In this document: positions 15,761-24,534 of the stretch, in pieces
Layout of the letters: the number at the start of each line of letters is the position of its first letter
How positions within the stretch are numbered: position 1 is the stretch's first letter
The notes under the pieces: generated by a model
What the model was told of the DNA's origin: nothing
Seen by the model: the letters and a program-made list of their open reading frames with translations, nothing else
Databases searched by the model: none
Assembly (NCBI GenBank): GCA_044353165.1
Contig: JBILCM010000027.1
Coordinates: 1 to 29,579, forward strand
Direction: 5' to 3'
Length of the DNA: 29,579 nucleotides
From: JBILCM01 sp044353165
GTDB lineage: Bacteria; Bacillota; Bacilli; Paenibacillales; YIM-B00363
Position numbers and translations under genes: made by a program

Positions 15761-16846
15761 GTCAGTTCGCAACCTGATGAACTTGAGAAACTCGTGTTGG
15801 CTGGTGATATTCCAGATGTCGTGATTAACTGGGCTGGTCAATTTCAGAAGGTGATTGAGCTTGGATTGGCTTATGACATTACGGAGATGGTGAATAAATA
15901 TAAATTTGATTTAAAAACTATCGATCCTAACATTCAAAAATCGATAATGACCGGAACCGCGGGAAGTGGATTTGAAGGGCTGATTGGGATTGGCATTTAT
16001 GATAATCCATTTGCGTTATTCTACAACAAGGCTTTATTTGATCGCAGGGGCATTCCATATCCAACGGACAATCTGTATTGGGATGAGACCATTACGATCG
16101 CGAAGCGGATGAGCTTTACGGAGGGTGGGGTAAAATATTACGGCTTGGACGTAGAAGGCGTTGGCCGGGCTGCACATCAATTGGAACTGCCCTTCGCTGA
16201 TTTTACAAATCATAAGCCGGTATTTTCAAGCCACTGGAAAGAAGTGTTTCAATTATGGGTTGATATACGGAAAGCTGCAGGCTCGGATACAGGCGCTGTG
16301 GCAAGAAAAGTTAATTTGAATGCTGAATTTATGAAGGGTGAAGTTGCGATGTTGGCATCTGGAACTCATCTTCTTCCGCAACTTGAAGTGGCAGAAAAGA
16401 ACGGATTACGATGGGATGTCGTCAGCTATCCGCAAAACAAGAAAAAGCCGGGATATCAGACGAGAAATAATAACACTGCCATTTCGATTACGAAGTTAAG
16501 TAAAAATAAAGATGCGGCATTCCAACTTGTCCGTGTCCTGGTATCCCCAGAAGTTCAAACGATGATAGCACGTAACGGTAAGATGCCAGCGCTAAAAGAT
16601 CGCACAATACAAAACCAATTTGGCGCGGATGTTAAACAATTGGAAGGGAAGAACGGAGCCGTATTTACGAAGTTAAGAATGTCTGCTGTGCAACCGCTTG
16701 GTTATCTGAATGTAAAATGGCCAAGCATAAACAGTGAATTGAATAAAGCATTCTTTGATGTGGTTGCGGGTAAAGATATGAATACAGCCTTAAGGGAGCT
16801 CGATGAGGTAACCCAGAAAGCGATCGATGAGGTTAAACCGAAGTAA
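15761..16846 (+). pseudogene. Substrate-binding protein copy B, 5'-deleted
   Basis: From GTCAGTTCG (15761-15769, equivalent to 2549-2557 of the intact copy) to the stop, this sequence aligns with SBP-A without gaps for about 350 codons. Immediately to the left, after a single T, lies the 20-nt leader repeat. About 680 nt present in the intact gene between these points, covering the SD, start, lipoprotein signal, stalk and first part of the binding domain, are missing. The frame is still open, and the first possible start in it is GTG 15794 with no SD, so any product would stay in the cytoplasm and lack part of the N-lobe. Lack of frameshifts suggests the deletion is recent. The terminator is retained. 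Confidence 0.85.
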
Positions 16847-16879
16847 AAATTGCAGATATATGCAACACAACGTACGTTG

Positions 16880-16913
16880 TGCCCTGGCAGCAATTTGCCA
16901 GGGCATTTCTTTA
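16880..16913 (+). terminator. Rho-independent terminator after truncated SBP-B
   Basis: A perfect 10-bp stem, TGCCCTGGCA (16880-16889) with TGCCAGGGCA (16896-16905), is followed by TTTCTTTA. It is homologous to the terminator after SBP-A, so the ancestral duplication ran at least this far. The 100 nt to the next gene hold only a small hairpin (16984-17001). Confidence 0.92.
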
Positions 16914-17014
16914 TAATGATTTGAACTGTGATTCGTAACCTGAAAATCAACAACAATTTTCTTCGCCGCATCGTTGAAATTGCCGACGATGAGAATCGTC
17001 GCCATCTGCTATAT

Positions 17015-19936
17015 TCACACACCTTTTCTGGTCATCACCAGTGCTAAGGTGATCGGTTCGCCACAGCATACCAATTCAGAATACCAAATGATCGAATCTG
17101 CATATTTAATCGATGCACCTTCTGTAGACATGGAGATCGGTGGTTCCATCATGACGAAATCCTCGAAGTAGCGGAACCATTTTACCGAATTCCCAATCAC
17201 GACATTGGCTGTCTCGGCAAGGGCTTCCTCCAGCAGATCCTGCTCTTCTTCTTCCGTCAATTCATCGATGACCATTTGTCTAACGATTTGTTTTGCCAAC
17301 GCCCGATCGACACTTACGACATACATGCCTTCAATTGCGCCCTTCAGGTGCAAGAACGTGGTGACTTGCCGCAAATGCAGCTTATCCGAATCAAGTTCCT
17401 GGAAGGGAACCGTAATCTGACAGTCGAGCCGAAGTGTATCCTGCAAAAATTGTGATGCGGTATCCAAGATAGGCGACATCATGGACGGATCGGTGAATTC
17501 AGGGAACTCTGCATCCTCTTGCGCAGGTAACGTGAAAATAAATTGAGTTCCTCCGCCTGGAACGGACAGCACTTCAATCGTTCCGCCTAAGCGATCCACT
17601 TCTGCCTTAACGGACGTTAAGCCAACGCCCCGACCCGATAGATCGGTGACTGTATCTTTCGTGCTGAAGCCGGGATGGAAGAGCAATGCCGTCAATTCGC
17701 TTTCTGAGGCAGATGCCGGATCCTGCAATAATTGCATGGCTGCCGCTCGTTCGCGGATGAATCCGTAATCCAGCCCTCGACCGTCATCACTGACCGTGAT
17801 CCGAATCATGTCGTGTTCGCGGTGAATCGTACAACGAATCGAGCCGGTTTCATCTTTGCCGACAGCGGCGCGCTCATCCATGGACTCAATGCCATGATCA
17901 ATCATATTGCGGAACACGTGGATCATGGAACGGCCAAATTCATAGTAGATATCTGTGTTCGCTAAGAAATCGGAACCTTCAATCGTGAATGGATGGATCG
18001 GTTTTTCCAATCGCTCAGCTACATTCATGACATACCCAGGATACGATTTGAACAAGTCTTTGAACGGTTTAAATCGCAGCTTACGCAATTCTGGTAGAAG
18101 TAAGTTGCACTCTGAAGGCGATAAGAGGGATAACATTTTTTTCTCGATTTCAACGATTCGCGCCTTATCCACAAGCAGTAGATCTTCCTGAAGGAAAAAT
18201 TGTTCTCCGAGGTTTTCACGCAACACGGCAAGATCAACGGATGACCATTGTTCCATCTGTAAGTCATCCACAAATTGACGTGCTTCTTGTTCCGTCACCG
18301 TATGTACGCGAGACAGCAGTTCACTCATTTGTGTCTCTGCTTGATGCATTCGAGTTGTTAAATGTACGAGTCCATATTGCGCGAAGTTGCCCTTCATGGT
18401 GTGGAATTGACGATATAATTCCGAAAGTTTTTCTTGCAGGGTATGTGTTTTGCCGAAAATTTCGGTTACTTCAATCTCATAGAAATTTCGGAAATCGCGC
18501 ATGATCTCCGTGAAGTCTTTATAATTGGCTACAATTTTCACGATCATCTTCAGCATGTTGCGCTCGTTAACCATCTGTTGCTCTAAACCACGGTGATAGG
18601 TAATGTCTGTTAAGATGACCATTATTTTTTCTTGCCCGACGACTGATTCATCGGGGATCACTTTGTATTCCATGCGAATGACGCGATCTTCTATGTGCAG
18701 TTCATCGATCATCAGCGGCAAATAAATATCACGGCGTCCCGTATTTTTTTCGCGAAACAATGTTGTCAACAGTTTCTCAAGGAACGTCTGTTGACCCGCA
18801 TCGCCCAAAGCCATTAAAGCTGCAAAATTGAGGTGACTGATGTCCCGATTAAATATGACTTGACATTCCTTACTGTACTCCGGATCAATGAACAAGTCGT
18901 CACCGAATGTAAGAAATCCTTGACCGGCATGGTCGAGCAGACTGCTTAACTTCCGCTCACGTTGCTGTAAACGGGAGGTTGTCTCTTGCAAACGTTGTTC
19001 AGAAGCGATCAATTCAATGTGTTGTTTCTCGAGGGCATTGAATTGTTCCTCAAGCGTGCTTTTTTGGCTAGATATTTTCTGCATAATCAAATTGGTGGAG
19101 TCAATGAACGATTCGACTTCGCATAGAGGTCTGCGCACAACGAGTGAAGCCTGAGCTGCAAGCTGCTCGTCATCATGGGCGAGCGCCTTAAGCTTGCTTT
19201 CGAGTTCAAGAATCGGTTGGATCGTCGGACCCGTGAACAACCAACTGAGGAGTTTGATGACAACAAGCGCGATCAAAGAGAAGATCAGCAGCAGTATAAC
19301 AATAAAAGTGACGGCTATGATGGGAACTTCGGGCAGAATGCCGACGGTGACTTCCCCGATGGTATTCCCTTCTGTATCTTGTATGGTGCGTACGCTCTGG
19401 TTCTTGGGCGCCATAGACGAATAAAGTGAGTTTACATCTTGATCCGGCGTGCTAACGATGGATCGCATGTTGTTGAATATAATGCGACCCCCTACTTGCA
19501 CCTTAATGAAGATGATCTGCAGGTCATCCAACTCGACACGGAATTCATCGGCGTCAGCCTTTATTTCAACACCTGTAGAAAATTCTCGTTTCATTTCTTC
19601 CATCATCATCTGATCCATATTTAGATAACTTGAGATGGAAGACATCGATTCCAGTCGCTCTGCCCAATCCTCATATCCGGATGTCGTAACATCAAACGAT
19701 TGAACGTCTTTCAGCCCGAAAGAGGCGGGAAAGCTGGGGGAGCTCATCTCCGTCGCAATAGAATAACTGACGAACGTGGTCGCCCCTTTAGATACACCGT
19801 CCAGAATGATCGAACGCATGATGAAATACATGGCCACACCGAACAATAGAATGAGTAGAAAAGAAGAGATGAACATCGCTCTGGATATGCGTTTGCGCAA
19901 GGTGCGCCGATTCGGCCGGGGCCTTTTGATCTTCAT
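17015..19936 (-). CDS. Membrane CheA-type kinase with C-terminal CheX-like phosphatase domain
   Basis: Encodes 973 residues; ATG at 19936 overlaps the cyclase stop by 4 nt (ATGA), with SD AGGAGG just upstream. Transmembrane helices at about 20-40 and 207-235 enclose an extracellular sensor of about 165 residues. A coiled coil (about 285-330) and a PAS-like region (about 333-450) follow. The Hpt motif FHTMKGNF supplies the phospho-accepting His512. The ATPase part is CheA-like: MIHVFRNMIDHGIE (N box, about 671-684), DDGRGLD (717-723) and SGRGVGL (767-773). From about 815 the chain resembles CheX/CheC-type phosphatases, with the ETAN motif (Glu908, Asn911). No receiver domain is attached; the partner is presumably the CheY-like protein of the same operon. 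The CheX call rests on motif and fold order, not on a search. Confidence 0.85.
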   Translation of the reverse strand: MKIKRPRPNRRTLRKRISRAMFISSFLLILLFGVAMYFIMRSIILDGVSKGATTFVSYSIATEMSSPSFPASFGLKDVQSFDVTTSGYEDWAERLESMSSISSYLNMDQMMMEEMKREFSTGVEIKADADEFRVELDDLQIIFIKVQVGGRIIFNNMRSIVSTPDQDVNSLYSSMAPKNQSVRTIQDTEGNTIGEVTVGILPEVPIIAVTFIVILLLIFSLIALVVIKLLSWLFTGPTIQPILELESKLKALAHDDEQLAAQASLVVRRPLCEVESFIDSTNLIMQKISSQKSTLEEQFNALEKQHIELIASEQRLQETTSRLQQRERKLSSLLDHAGQGFLTFGDDLFIDPEYSKECQVIFNRDISHLNFAALMALGDAGQQTFLEKLLTTLFREKNTGRRDIYLPLMIDELHIEDRVIRMEYKVIPDESVVGQEKIMVILTDITYHRGLEQQMVNERNMLKMIVKIVANYKDFTEIMRDFRNFYEIEVTEIFGKTHTLQEKLSELYRQFHTMKGNFAQYGLVHLTTRMHQAETQMSELLSRVHTVTEQEARQFVDDLQMEQWSSVDLAVLRENLGEQFFLQEDLLLVDKARIVEIEKKMLSLLSPSECNLLLPELRKLRFKPFKDLFKSYPGYVMNVAERLEKPIHPFTIEGSDFLANTDIYYEFGRSMIHVFRNMIDHGIESMDERAAVGKDETGSIRCTIHREHDMIRITVSDDGRGLDYGFIRERAAAMQLLQDPASASESELTALLFHPGFSTKDTVTDLSGRGVGLTSVKAEVDRLGGTIEVLSVPGGGTQFIFTLPAQEDAEFPEFTDPSMMSPILDTASQFLQDTLRLDCQITVPFQELDSDKLHLRQVTTFLHLKGAIEGMYVVSVDRALAKQIVRQMVIDELTEEEEQDLLEEALAETANVVIGNSVKWFRYFEDFVMMEPPISMSTEGASIKYADSIIWYSELVCCGEPITLALVMTRKGV

Positions 19937-21192
19937 AGAGGACCTCCTTCATGAAGCTTGCTGATGGAATGGCAACGTTCGATATAAATGCCTGCAATCT
20001 TATCGTCAGGACAGGCACGAATGCAGTCAAGGAACAAGGGCAAGGCTTCCGCCGACTTATGATCATGATACAGATTGCATGCATGTTCGAAGATCGATAA
20101 CGTCTTGATTTTCCCTTCGCGAAGCGCAGGTTCGTTCATGTCGAACACTTCGTAGATCCGGACGGCATGTGTTTTCCCTTTCACAAGAACTTTATCAATG
20201 TAACGCATGGCGAAAGATTCTGGGTGGTGCAATTGTTGGTGTGTGAACTCGCTGAGCAAGAGAGCAGTGCCATAAACTTTGTTCAGTTCTTCAATGCGTG
20301 CTACAAGATTGACCGCATCGCTTATGACGGTCACTTCCATGCGATTTTCACCGCCAACAATCCCTAACATCATAGGTCCCGTATTTATCCCGATACCGAT
20401 CGACAGCGGAACATATCCCGCCCGAATACGGCCTTCATTCCATGCGCGCAGGGTATGTAGCATATCGACAGATGCTGCTACCGCATCGTCTGCTCTGTTG
20501 TGGAATAAGGCTAGAATCGCATCGCCTATAAACTTGTCAATAAAACCATGATGACGAATGACGGCGGGTTCCATCACCATCAAATAAGAATTGAGTAGAC
20601 GAAAGTTTTCATCAGGGGTCAGTTGTTCAGACAACGTCGTGAAAGAACGGATATCGGAGTACAACACACTCATGTGCGTACGAACTTGGTCACCCAGTCG
20701 CACGGAGGTGATGCTATTTTTGTTAAGAAAGCGGATGAATTGTTTGGGCACAAATTTTTCGTACGCATTCGTAAGCGCGACTTGTTCCAATTTTGCGCGT
20801 CGCTCTTCCTCATACCCTCGTTCAAGACTGTCAATCTGGCGAAGTGTATTCCGATTCACATCAATGTACAGCTGCATGGAGGTTCGCAATAATGGGTCCG
20901 CACGTGTAATCAGATGCTCGGGCATCTCGGTATGAATAAATCCTTCGGCATGATCCTCGAGCGCTGTGCGTAAGTGCATCAGCGGCTGTTCGATTTTCGA
21001 CTTGATCGTCCGCGCATAATCCACACCAAATCCAACAAGCAGCAGTGCTGAAATATAAAAGAATGCGAATGGCGATAGGTCGAGTTTCAAAAGATGATTT
21101 AACGTCACCAGTACAGATAACGGGATCAGTTGCCAACAGGTTGCTTTCAGCGCGAATATGTACAACAAACCTTGTGCATTCATGCGGGTCAC
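19933..21192 (-). CDS. Membrane class III adenylate/guanylate cyclase
   Basis: Encodes 419 residues from GTG 21192, which overlaps the receiver gene's stop by 4 nt (GTGA) and has SD AGAGGA; ATG 21183 is an alternative. Two hydrophobic helices at about 20-36 and 41-57 anchor it, followed by a helical linker that includes a charged coiled coil (about 110-140). The catalytic domain spans about 165-350: LYSDIRSFT with metal ligand Asp180, DKFIGDAILALF with Asp224, and VISDAVNLVARIEELN with transition-state Asn295 and Arg299. Lys220 and Asp292 at the base-recognition positions fit ATP rather than GTP, but this is not decisive. The C-terminal 60 residues resemble a short TPR-like helix pair. It lies between a receiver and its likely kinase, suggesting phospho-control of cyclic nucleotide synthesis. 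Confidence 0.9.
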   Translation of the reverse strand: MTRMNAQGLLYIFALKATCWQLIPLSVLVTLNHLLKLDLSPFAFFYISALLLVGFGVDYARTIKSKIEQPLMHLRTALEDHAEGFIHTEMPEHLITRADPLLRTSMQLYIDVNRNTLRQIDSLERGYEEERRAKLEQVALTNAYEKFVPKQFIRFLNKNSITSVRLGDQVRTHMSVLYSDIRSFTTLSEQLTPDENFRLLNSYLMVMEPAVIRHHGFIDKFIGDAILALFHNRADDAVAASVDMLHTLRAWNEGRIRAGYVPLSIGIGINTGPMMLGIVGGENRMEVTVISDAVNLVARIEELNKVYGTALLLSEFTHQQLHHPESFAMRYIDKVLVKGKTHAVRIYEVFDMNEPALREGKIKTLSIFEHACNLYHDHKSAEALPLFLDCIRACPDDKIAGIYIERCHSISKLHEGGPL

Positions 21193-21563
21193 GCTCTGTT
21201 GTCCTCTTGAAGCACTTGATCAAGTTTCTGCAGCAATTTTTCGGCTGTAATTGGCTTGATAATATAGTTTCTGGCGCCGCTCTCCATCGCTTCGAATACC
21301 ATGTTGCGTTGATCGAAAGCACTGATCACAATGATCCGCGCTTCGGGGTATGCGGAGACGATTTTTTTGACAGCATGGATGCCATTCATGATCGGCATCG
21401 TAATATCCATCGTCACCAAATCCGGTTGGTGTTTCTCATAAGCTTGAAAACCTTCTTCACCATTGCCTGCCTCTGCGATCACCTGGCATCCCGCTTGGGT
21501 CAGAATTGAGCGTAAATTTCGGCGCATAATGGGAGAATCATCCACAATGAGTACAGTCGTCAT
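21189..21563 (-). CDS. CheY-like single-domain response regulator
   Basis: Encodes 124 residues, a single receiver domain with no output domain. LIVDDSPIMRR gives the acidic pair Asp8-Asp9, TMDITMP the phospho-acceptor Asp53, ISAF the switch Ser81, and YIIKP the conserved Lys103. An SD-like AGGAAGTGATGG precedes ATG 21563. It is the first gene of the operon and overlaps the cyclase start. Without a DNA-binding domain it must act through protein contacts, with the cyclase and the CheX domain of the downstream kinase as obvious candidates. Confidence 0.95.
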   Translation of the reverse strand: MTTVLIVDDSPIMRRNLRSILTQAGCQVIAEAGNGEEGFQAYEKHQPDLVTMDITMPIMNGIHAVKKIVSAYPEARIIVISAFDQRNMVFEAMESGARNYIIKPITAEKLLQKLDQVLQEDNRA

Positions 21564-21600
21564 TGAACCATCACTTCCTACTAAAGTGTGTTGTTTGCTT

Positions 21601-21628
21601 TTGAAGTCCTCTTCCTATCATATATAAT
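21601..21628 (+). promoter_or_regulatory. Candidate promoter of the 214-residue protein gene
   Basis: TTGAAG (21601-21606) and TATAAT (21623-21628) are 16 nt apart, 37 nt before the ATG at 21665. The intergenic space also has to hold the promoter of the minus-strand signalling operon. Confidence 0.5.
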
Positions 21629-21664
21629 TTAGCATATGAAATCTATGTGAAAGCAGGGGAGACC

Positions 21665-22309
21665 ATGATCCACCGCTATATGTTTCTATCGTATCTGAAG
21701 TCGGAACCTTATGATATTCGGATTCAAGATTTGCTTGCGTATATCCAATCGCAATTACAGACGTGGCAGGACAAAGGTTTACTATCGTTCGCCTTGTTTC
21801 AACAAGATCATATGTTATGCGGATATGCGGAATGGACTTCCCTGACAGATTGGCAACCATGGGAAGGTGAAGTGATCGAGCATCTGGAAAGTTGGCCAAG
21901 TTTAGAAGGCGTACACTATGCGGTAAGTATGGTGGATGTGTACCATGATGGGGTGCCGAACAATCCGCTTGAATGGCGGAAGGAAAGAGTTGTAGATGAA
22001 CGTGTGGGTGTGTTAGCGAGGCTAAAGCCTGAGATGGTGGCTAGTTATGTGTTCTATCATTATCAATTGCAAGAAGAAAAACCGGAACATTCCAACAAAT
22101 CACTCATTATCGGTCTGTATCGCACGTTAATCTTTCTATACAGTGAAAAACCTGCCATCGTCAGTGAACAGAAACCGCAAGGCAAGTTAAACACGCAACA
22201 TTCCCCGGGAAATTGGCATGAAGTGATGGAACCTCATTTTGACCCTTGGGTGGGCAAGAATGATGAGAGCATTGTATTTCAGACGATGAAACTCATATTC
22301 GCATGGTAG
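21665..22309 (+). CDS. Uncharacterised protein of 214 residues
   Basis: Not recognised. ATG 21665 has SD AGGGGAGA directly upstream; an in-frame GTG at 21647 is less likely. The protein is soluble, with no signal peptide or membrane helix. The N-terminal half (HRYMFLSYLK, then LLSFALFQQDHMLCGYAEWT) has a pattern of short strands faintly reminiscent of dimeric alpha/beta-barrel proteins such as rhamnose mutarotases, but no diagnostic residue can be named. The C-terminal half is rich in Trp, Glu and His (PGNWHEVMEPHFDPWVGKND). It is a single gene between the divergent signalling operon and the convergent pbpG gene, which ends 17 nt away. A good promoter and SD support it as a real gene. Confidence 0.75.
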   Translation: MIHRYMFLSYLKSEPYDIRIQDLLAYIQSQLQTWQDKGLLSFALFQQDHMLCGYAEWTSLTDWQPWEGEVIEHLESWPSLEGVHYAVSMVDVYHDGVPNNPLEWRKERVVDERVGVLARLKPEMVASYVFYHYQLQEEKPEHSNKSLIIGLYRTLIFLYSEKPAIVSEQKPQGKLNTQHSPGNWHEVMEPHFDPWVGKNDESIVFQTMKLIFAW

Positions 22310-22325
22310 CCAAAATTTCATGAGG

Positions 22326-24425
22326 TTAACTGTTCCACCACCTCCGCAACTGTTCCCACCAATGGCGCTCTTGTTCATCGTTATTCGAATCGGGCGATGA
22401 AAGTCCTGGGGCATCCGGATGTAGGTTGCAATATTCCGTCGGCTCTGTACCGGATACGAATGATTCCAACCGCGGATTTACGCACTCTTTCGTCGCGAGC
22501 ATCCCTGTTGTTGGGTCAATATAGACGCTGGCGATCCCATCGGGGATCTCGAACAGCTTGGGTGGCACCGCAGAAAGCACGCGCTCCGTAAATTCGGCAA
22601 ACACAGGGGAGGCGGTGTGGGCTTCCACGGTCGTGATCGTTCTGCCGCGATCGTAACCAACCCAGACTGCTGTGGCAAGTTCGGGGGTGTACCCGACCAT
22701 CCAGGCGTCGGTGTTGGTCGTTCCGGTTTTTCCGGCAACAGGACGTTTTAACAGATTTGCGACGCGGTTCGCTGTCCCCCCTGGATCAAACACACCTTGC
22801 AGAAGGTGGGTCAACACGTAGGTGTAGCGGGCATCCACCACCTGTTGCGGTTGGGGTTGGGCGCGATAGAGGACCCTGCCATAGGCGTCTTCAATTTTTA
22901 AGATGGCCGTCGGTTCGGTGCGCAACCCGTTGTTTGCGATGATGGCGAATGCGGATGCCATCTCGAGCGGACTGACCGGGAACGTGCCCAGTCCGAGTGA
23001 AGGCAACGGTTCGAGGTCACTCTTGATGCCCAACTGGCGAGCCGTCTCGATCACCTTCGGTGCACCCACTTGCAGCAAAGTATGCACGGCATACACATTG
23101 TCTGATTTCGAGATGGCATAACGCAAGTCAATCGTTTGATTGGCATATTTGTTCCCGAAATTTTGGGGTGCATACGTTTTACGGCCTTCATCATATGTAA
23201 ACACAGTCGGTTTGCTTTCAAAACGGGTCGTTGCTGTGAATCCCGGTTCTTGCAAAGCCGTTAAGTATAACAACGGCTTAAAAGAAGAACCCGGTTGCCG
23301 CTTGCTTGCAACAGCGCGATTGTATTGATTGACTGCATAGTCCCGACCGCCCACCATCGCTTGAATGGTCCCAGTGCGCGGATCGATGGCCACGAGTGCG
23401 GCCTGCAACTCCGCATGCGGTGCCGCATATTTCGTCACCGTCTCTTCCGCAATTTGCTGCGCATGCAAATCGAGCGTCGTATACACTTTCAGCCCGCCGG
23501 AATCATAGACCGCTTCATCGATGCCAAGCCGACCAACGGCGACCGAGCGCACATAATCGCGGAAGTACGGCGCTTTCGCAGGCGCGCGTTGTGCGGGGGG
23601 GACGATCTGGAGCGACTCTGCCAACGCCTGAGTTGCCTCGTCTGCTGTGATCATGCCTTGCGCGGCCATCTCTTGAATGATCATGCGTTGCCGTGCAATC
23701 GAACGGTCATAGTTCATGTGCGGGGAATAATATTTCCAGCTTTTCATCACACTCGCTAACAATGCACTTTCTGCAATGGACAATCGGGAAGCAGACTTGG
23801 CAAAATAAAGCTTCGCCGCCGCTTCCACCCCATAAGCACCGTGACCAAAATAAATTTGGTTGAGATACATCGCCAAGATTTCATCCTTGGAGAAGGCCAT
23901 CTCCAATTGTAAGGCGTATAGGGCTTCCTTGATTTTGCGGGTGAACGTCTTCTCGTGCGTGAGAAATAAATTGCGGGCCAACTGTTGCGTCAAGGTGCTT
24001 GCGCCCTGATGGAGGTCAAGCGCTGCAATGTTCACCCAGACCGCACGTGTCAGTCCAATTGGATCAATTCCAAAATGGGTATAGAACCGCTTGTCTTCGA
24101 TTGCCAAAGCGGCCTTGCGCATGTATGGCGAAATATCTTGCAATGCGATAATATGACGATTCTCTCCGTTATGGGACGAATCAATGATATTACCGTGAAT
24201 GTCAATCAGTAGAGTTGATTGTGTGAATGCGAGCGGAGGCATGGGCAACACGCGCAAAAATAGCAGCAACCCGGCCAAGAGAATGGCTAGGAGTACGAAT
24301 AACGAAAACAATCGATGGACCGCTCGTTTCACACGGCGAAGCGTTCGCAACAGCGGAATCGAATCAGCAGGATTGGAAGGTTGAATAGAAGGTTGTCCGG
24401 GTGTGCGTTTGATCGGTTCGTCCAT
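22326..24425 (-). CDS. pbpG: Bifunctional class A penicillin-binding protein (transglycosylase/transpeptidase)
   Basis: Encodes 699 residues; ATG 24425 has SD AGGAGGAGG. A cytoplasmic, basic N-terminus is followed by one membrane anchor (about 38-60). The GT51 domain (about 85-260) contains AIEDKRFYTHFGID with catalytic Glu110 and GASTLTQQLARNLFL. The transpeptidase domain has SSFK with nucleophile Ser380 and Lys383, SDN (Ser441-Asn443) and KTG (566-568). It polymerises and cross-links peptidoglycan outside the membrane. The symbol is suggested because pbpG (ywhE) lies beside speE in Bacillus subtilis; family membership is firm, orthology less so. It is divergent from speE. Confidence 0.93.
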   Translation of the reverse strand: MDEPIKRTPGQPSIQPSNPADSIPLLRTLRRVKRAVHRLFSLFVLLAILLAGLLLFLRVLPMPPLAFTQSTLLIDIHGNIIDSSHNGENRHIIALQDISPYMRKAALAIEDKRFYTHFGIDPIGLTRAVWVNIAALDLHQGASTLTQQLARNLFLTHEKTFTRKIKEALYALQLEMAFSKDEILAMYLNQIYFGHGAYGVEAAAKLYFAKSASRLSIAESALLASVMKSWKYYSPHMNYDRSIARQRMIIQEMAAQGMITADEATQALAESLQIVPPAQRAPAKAPYFRDYVRSVAVGRLGIDEAVYDSGGLKVYTTLDLHAQQIAEETVTKYAAPHAELQAALVAIDPRTGTIQAMVGGRDYAVNQYNRAVASKRQPGSSFKPLLYLTALQEPGFTATTRFESKPTVFTYDEGRKTYAPQNFGNKYANQTIDLRYAISKSDNVYAVHTLLQVGAPKVIETARQLGIKSDLEPLPSLGLGTFPVSPLEMASAFAIIANNGLRTEPTAILKIEDAYGRVLYRAQPQPQQVVDARYTYVLTHLLQGVFDPGGTANRVANLLKRPVAGKTGTTNTDAWMVGYTPELATAVWVGYDRGRTITTVEAHTASPVFAEFTERVLSAVPPKLFEIPDGIASVYIDPTTGMLATKECVNPRLESFVSGTEPTEYCNLHPDAPGLSSPDSNNDEQERHWWEQLRRWWNS

Positions 24426-24481
24426 ACAGTTTCCTCCTCCTGGTAACAGTATGGGAAGAAGGCTGAAAGTCTATACTTTGG

Positions 24482-24509
24482 TTGCATTTTTGGCGGAGTG
24501 TTCTATAAT
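24482..24509 (+). promoter_or_regulatory. Candidate speE promoter
   Basis: TTGCAT (24482-24487) and a perfect TATAAT (24504-24509) are 16 nt apart, ending 25 nt before the GTG start of speE. Confidence 0.6.
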
Positions 24510-24534
24510 ACTATTGAAGAAAAGAGGGATCATT

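Noticed and set aside
15794..16846. Treating SBP copy B as a functional short gene starting at GTG 15794
   Set aside because: No SD, no signal peptide, missing N-lobe, and a clear deletion junction just upstream point to a broken gene.
16984..17001. Hairpin CGACGAT/ATCGTCG downstream of the kinase gene as its terminator
   Set aside because: The stem is only 7 bp and no T-tract follows in the minus-strand direction, so it was not listed as a terminator.
23295..23759. Plus-strand frames of up to 154 codons opposite pbpG
   Set aside because: They are shadows of the pbpG coding strand with Arg/Cys/His-rich translations and no start signals.
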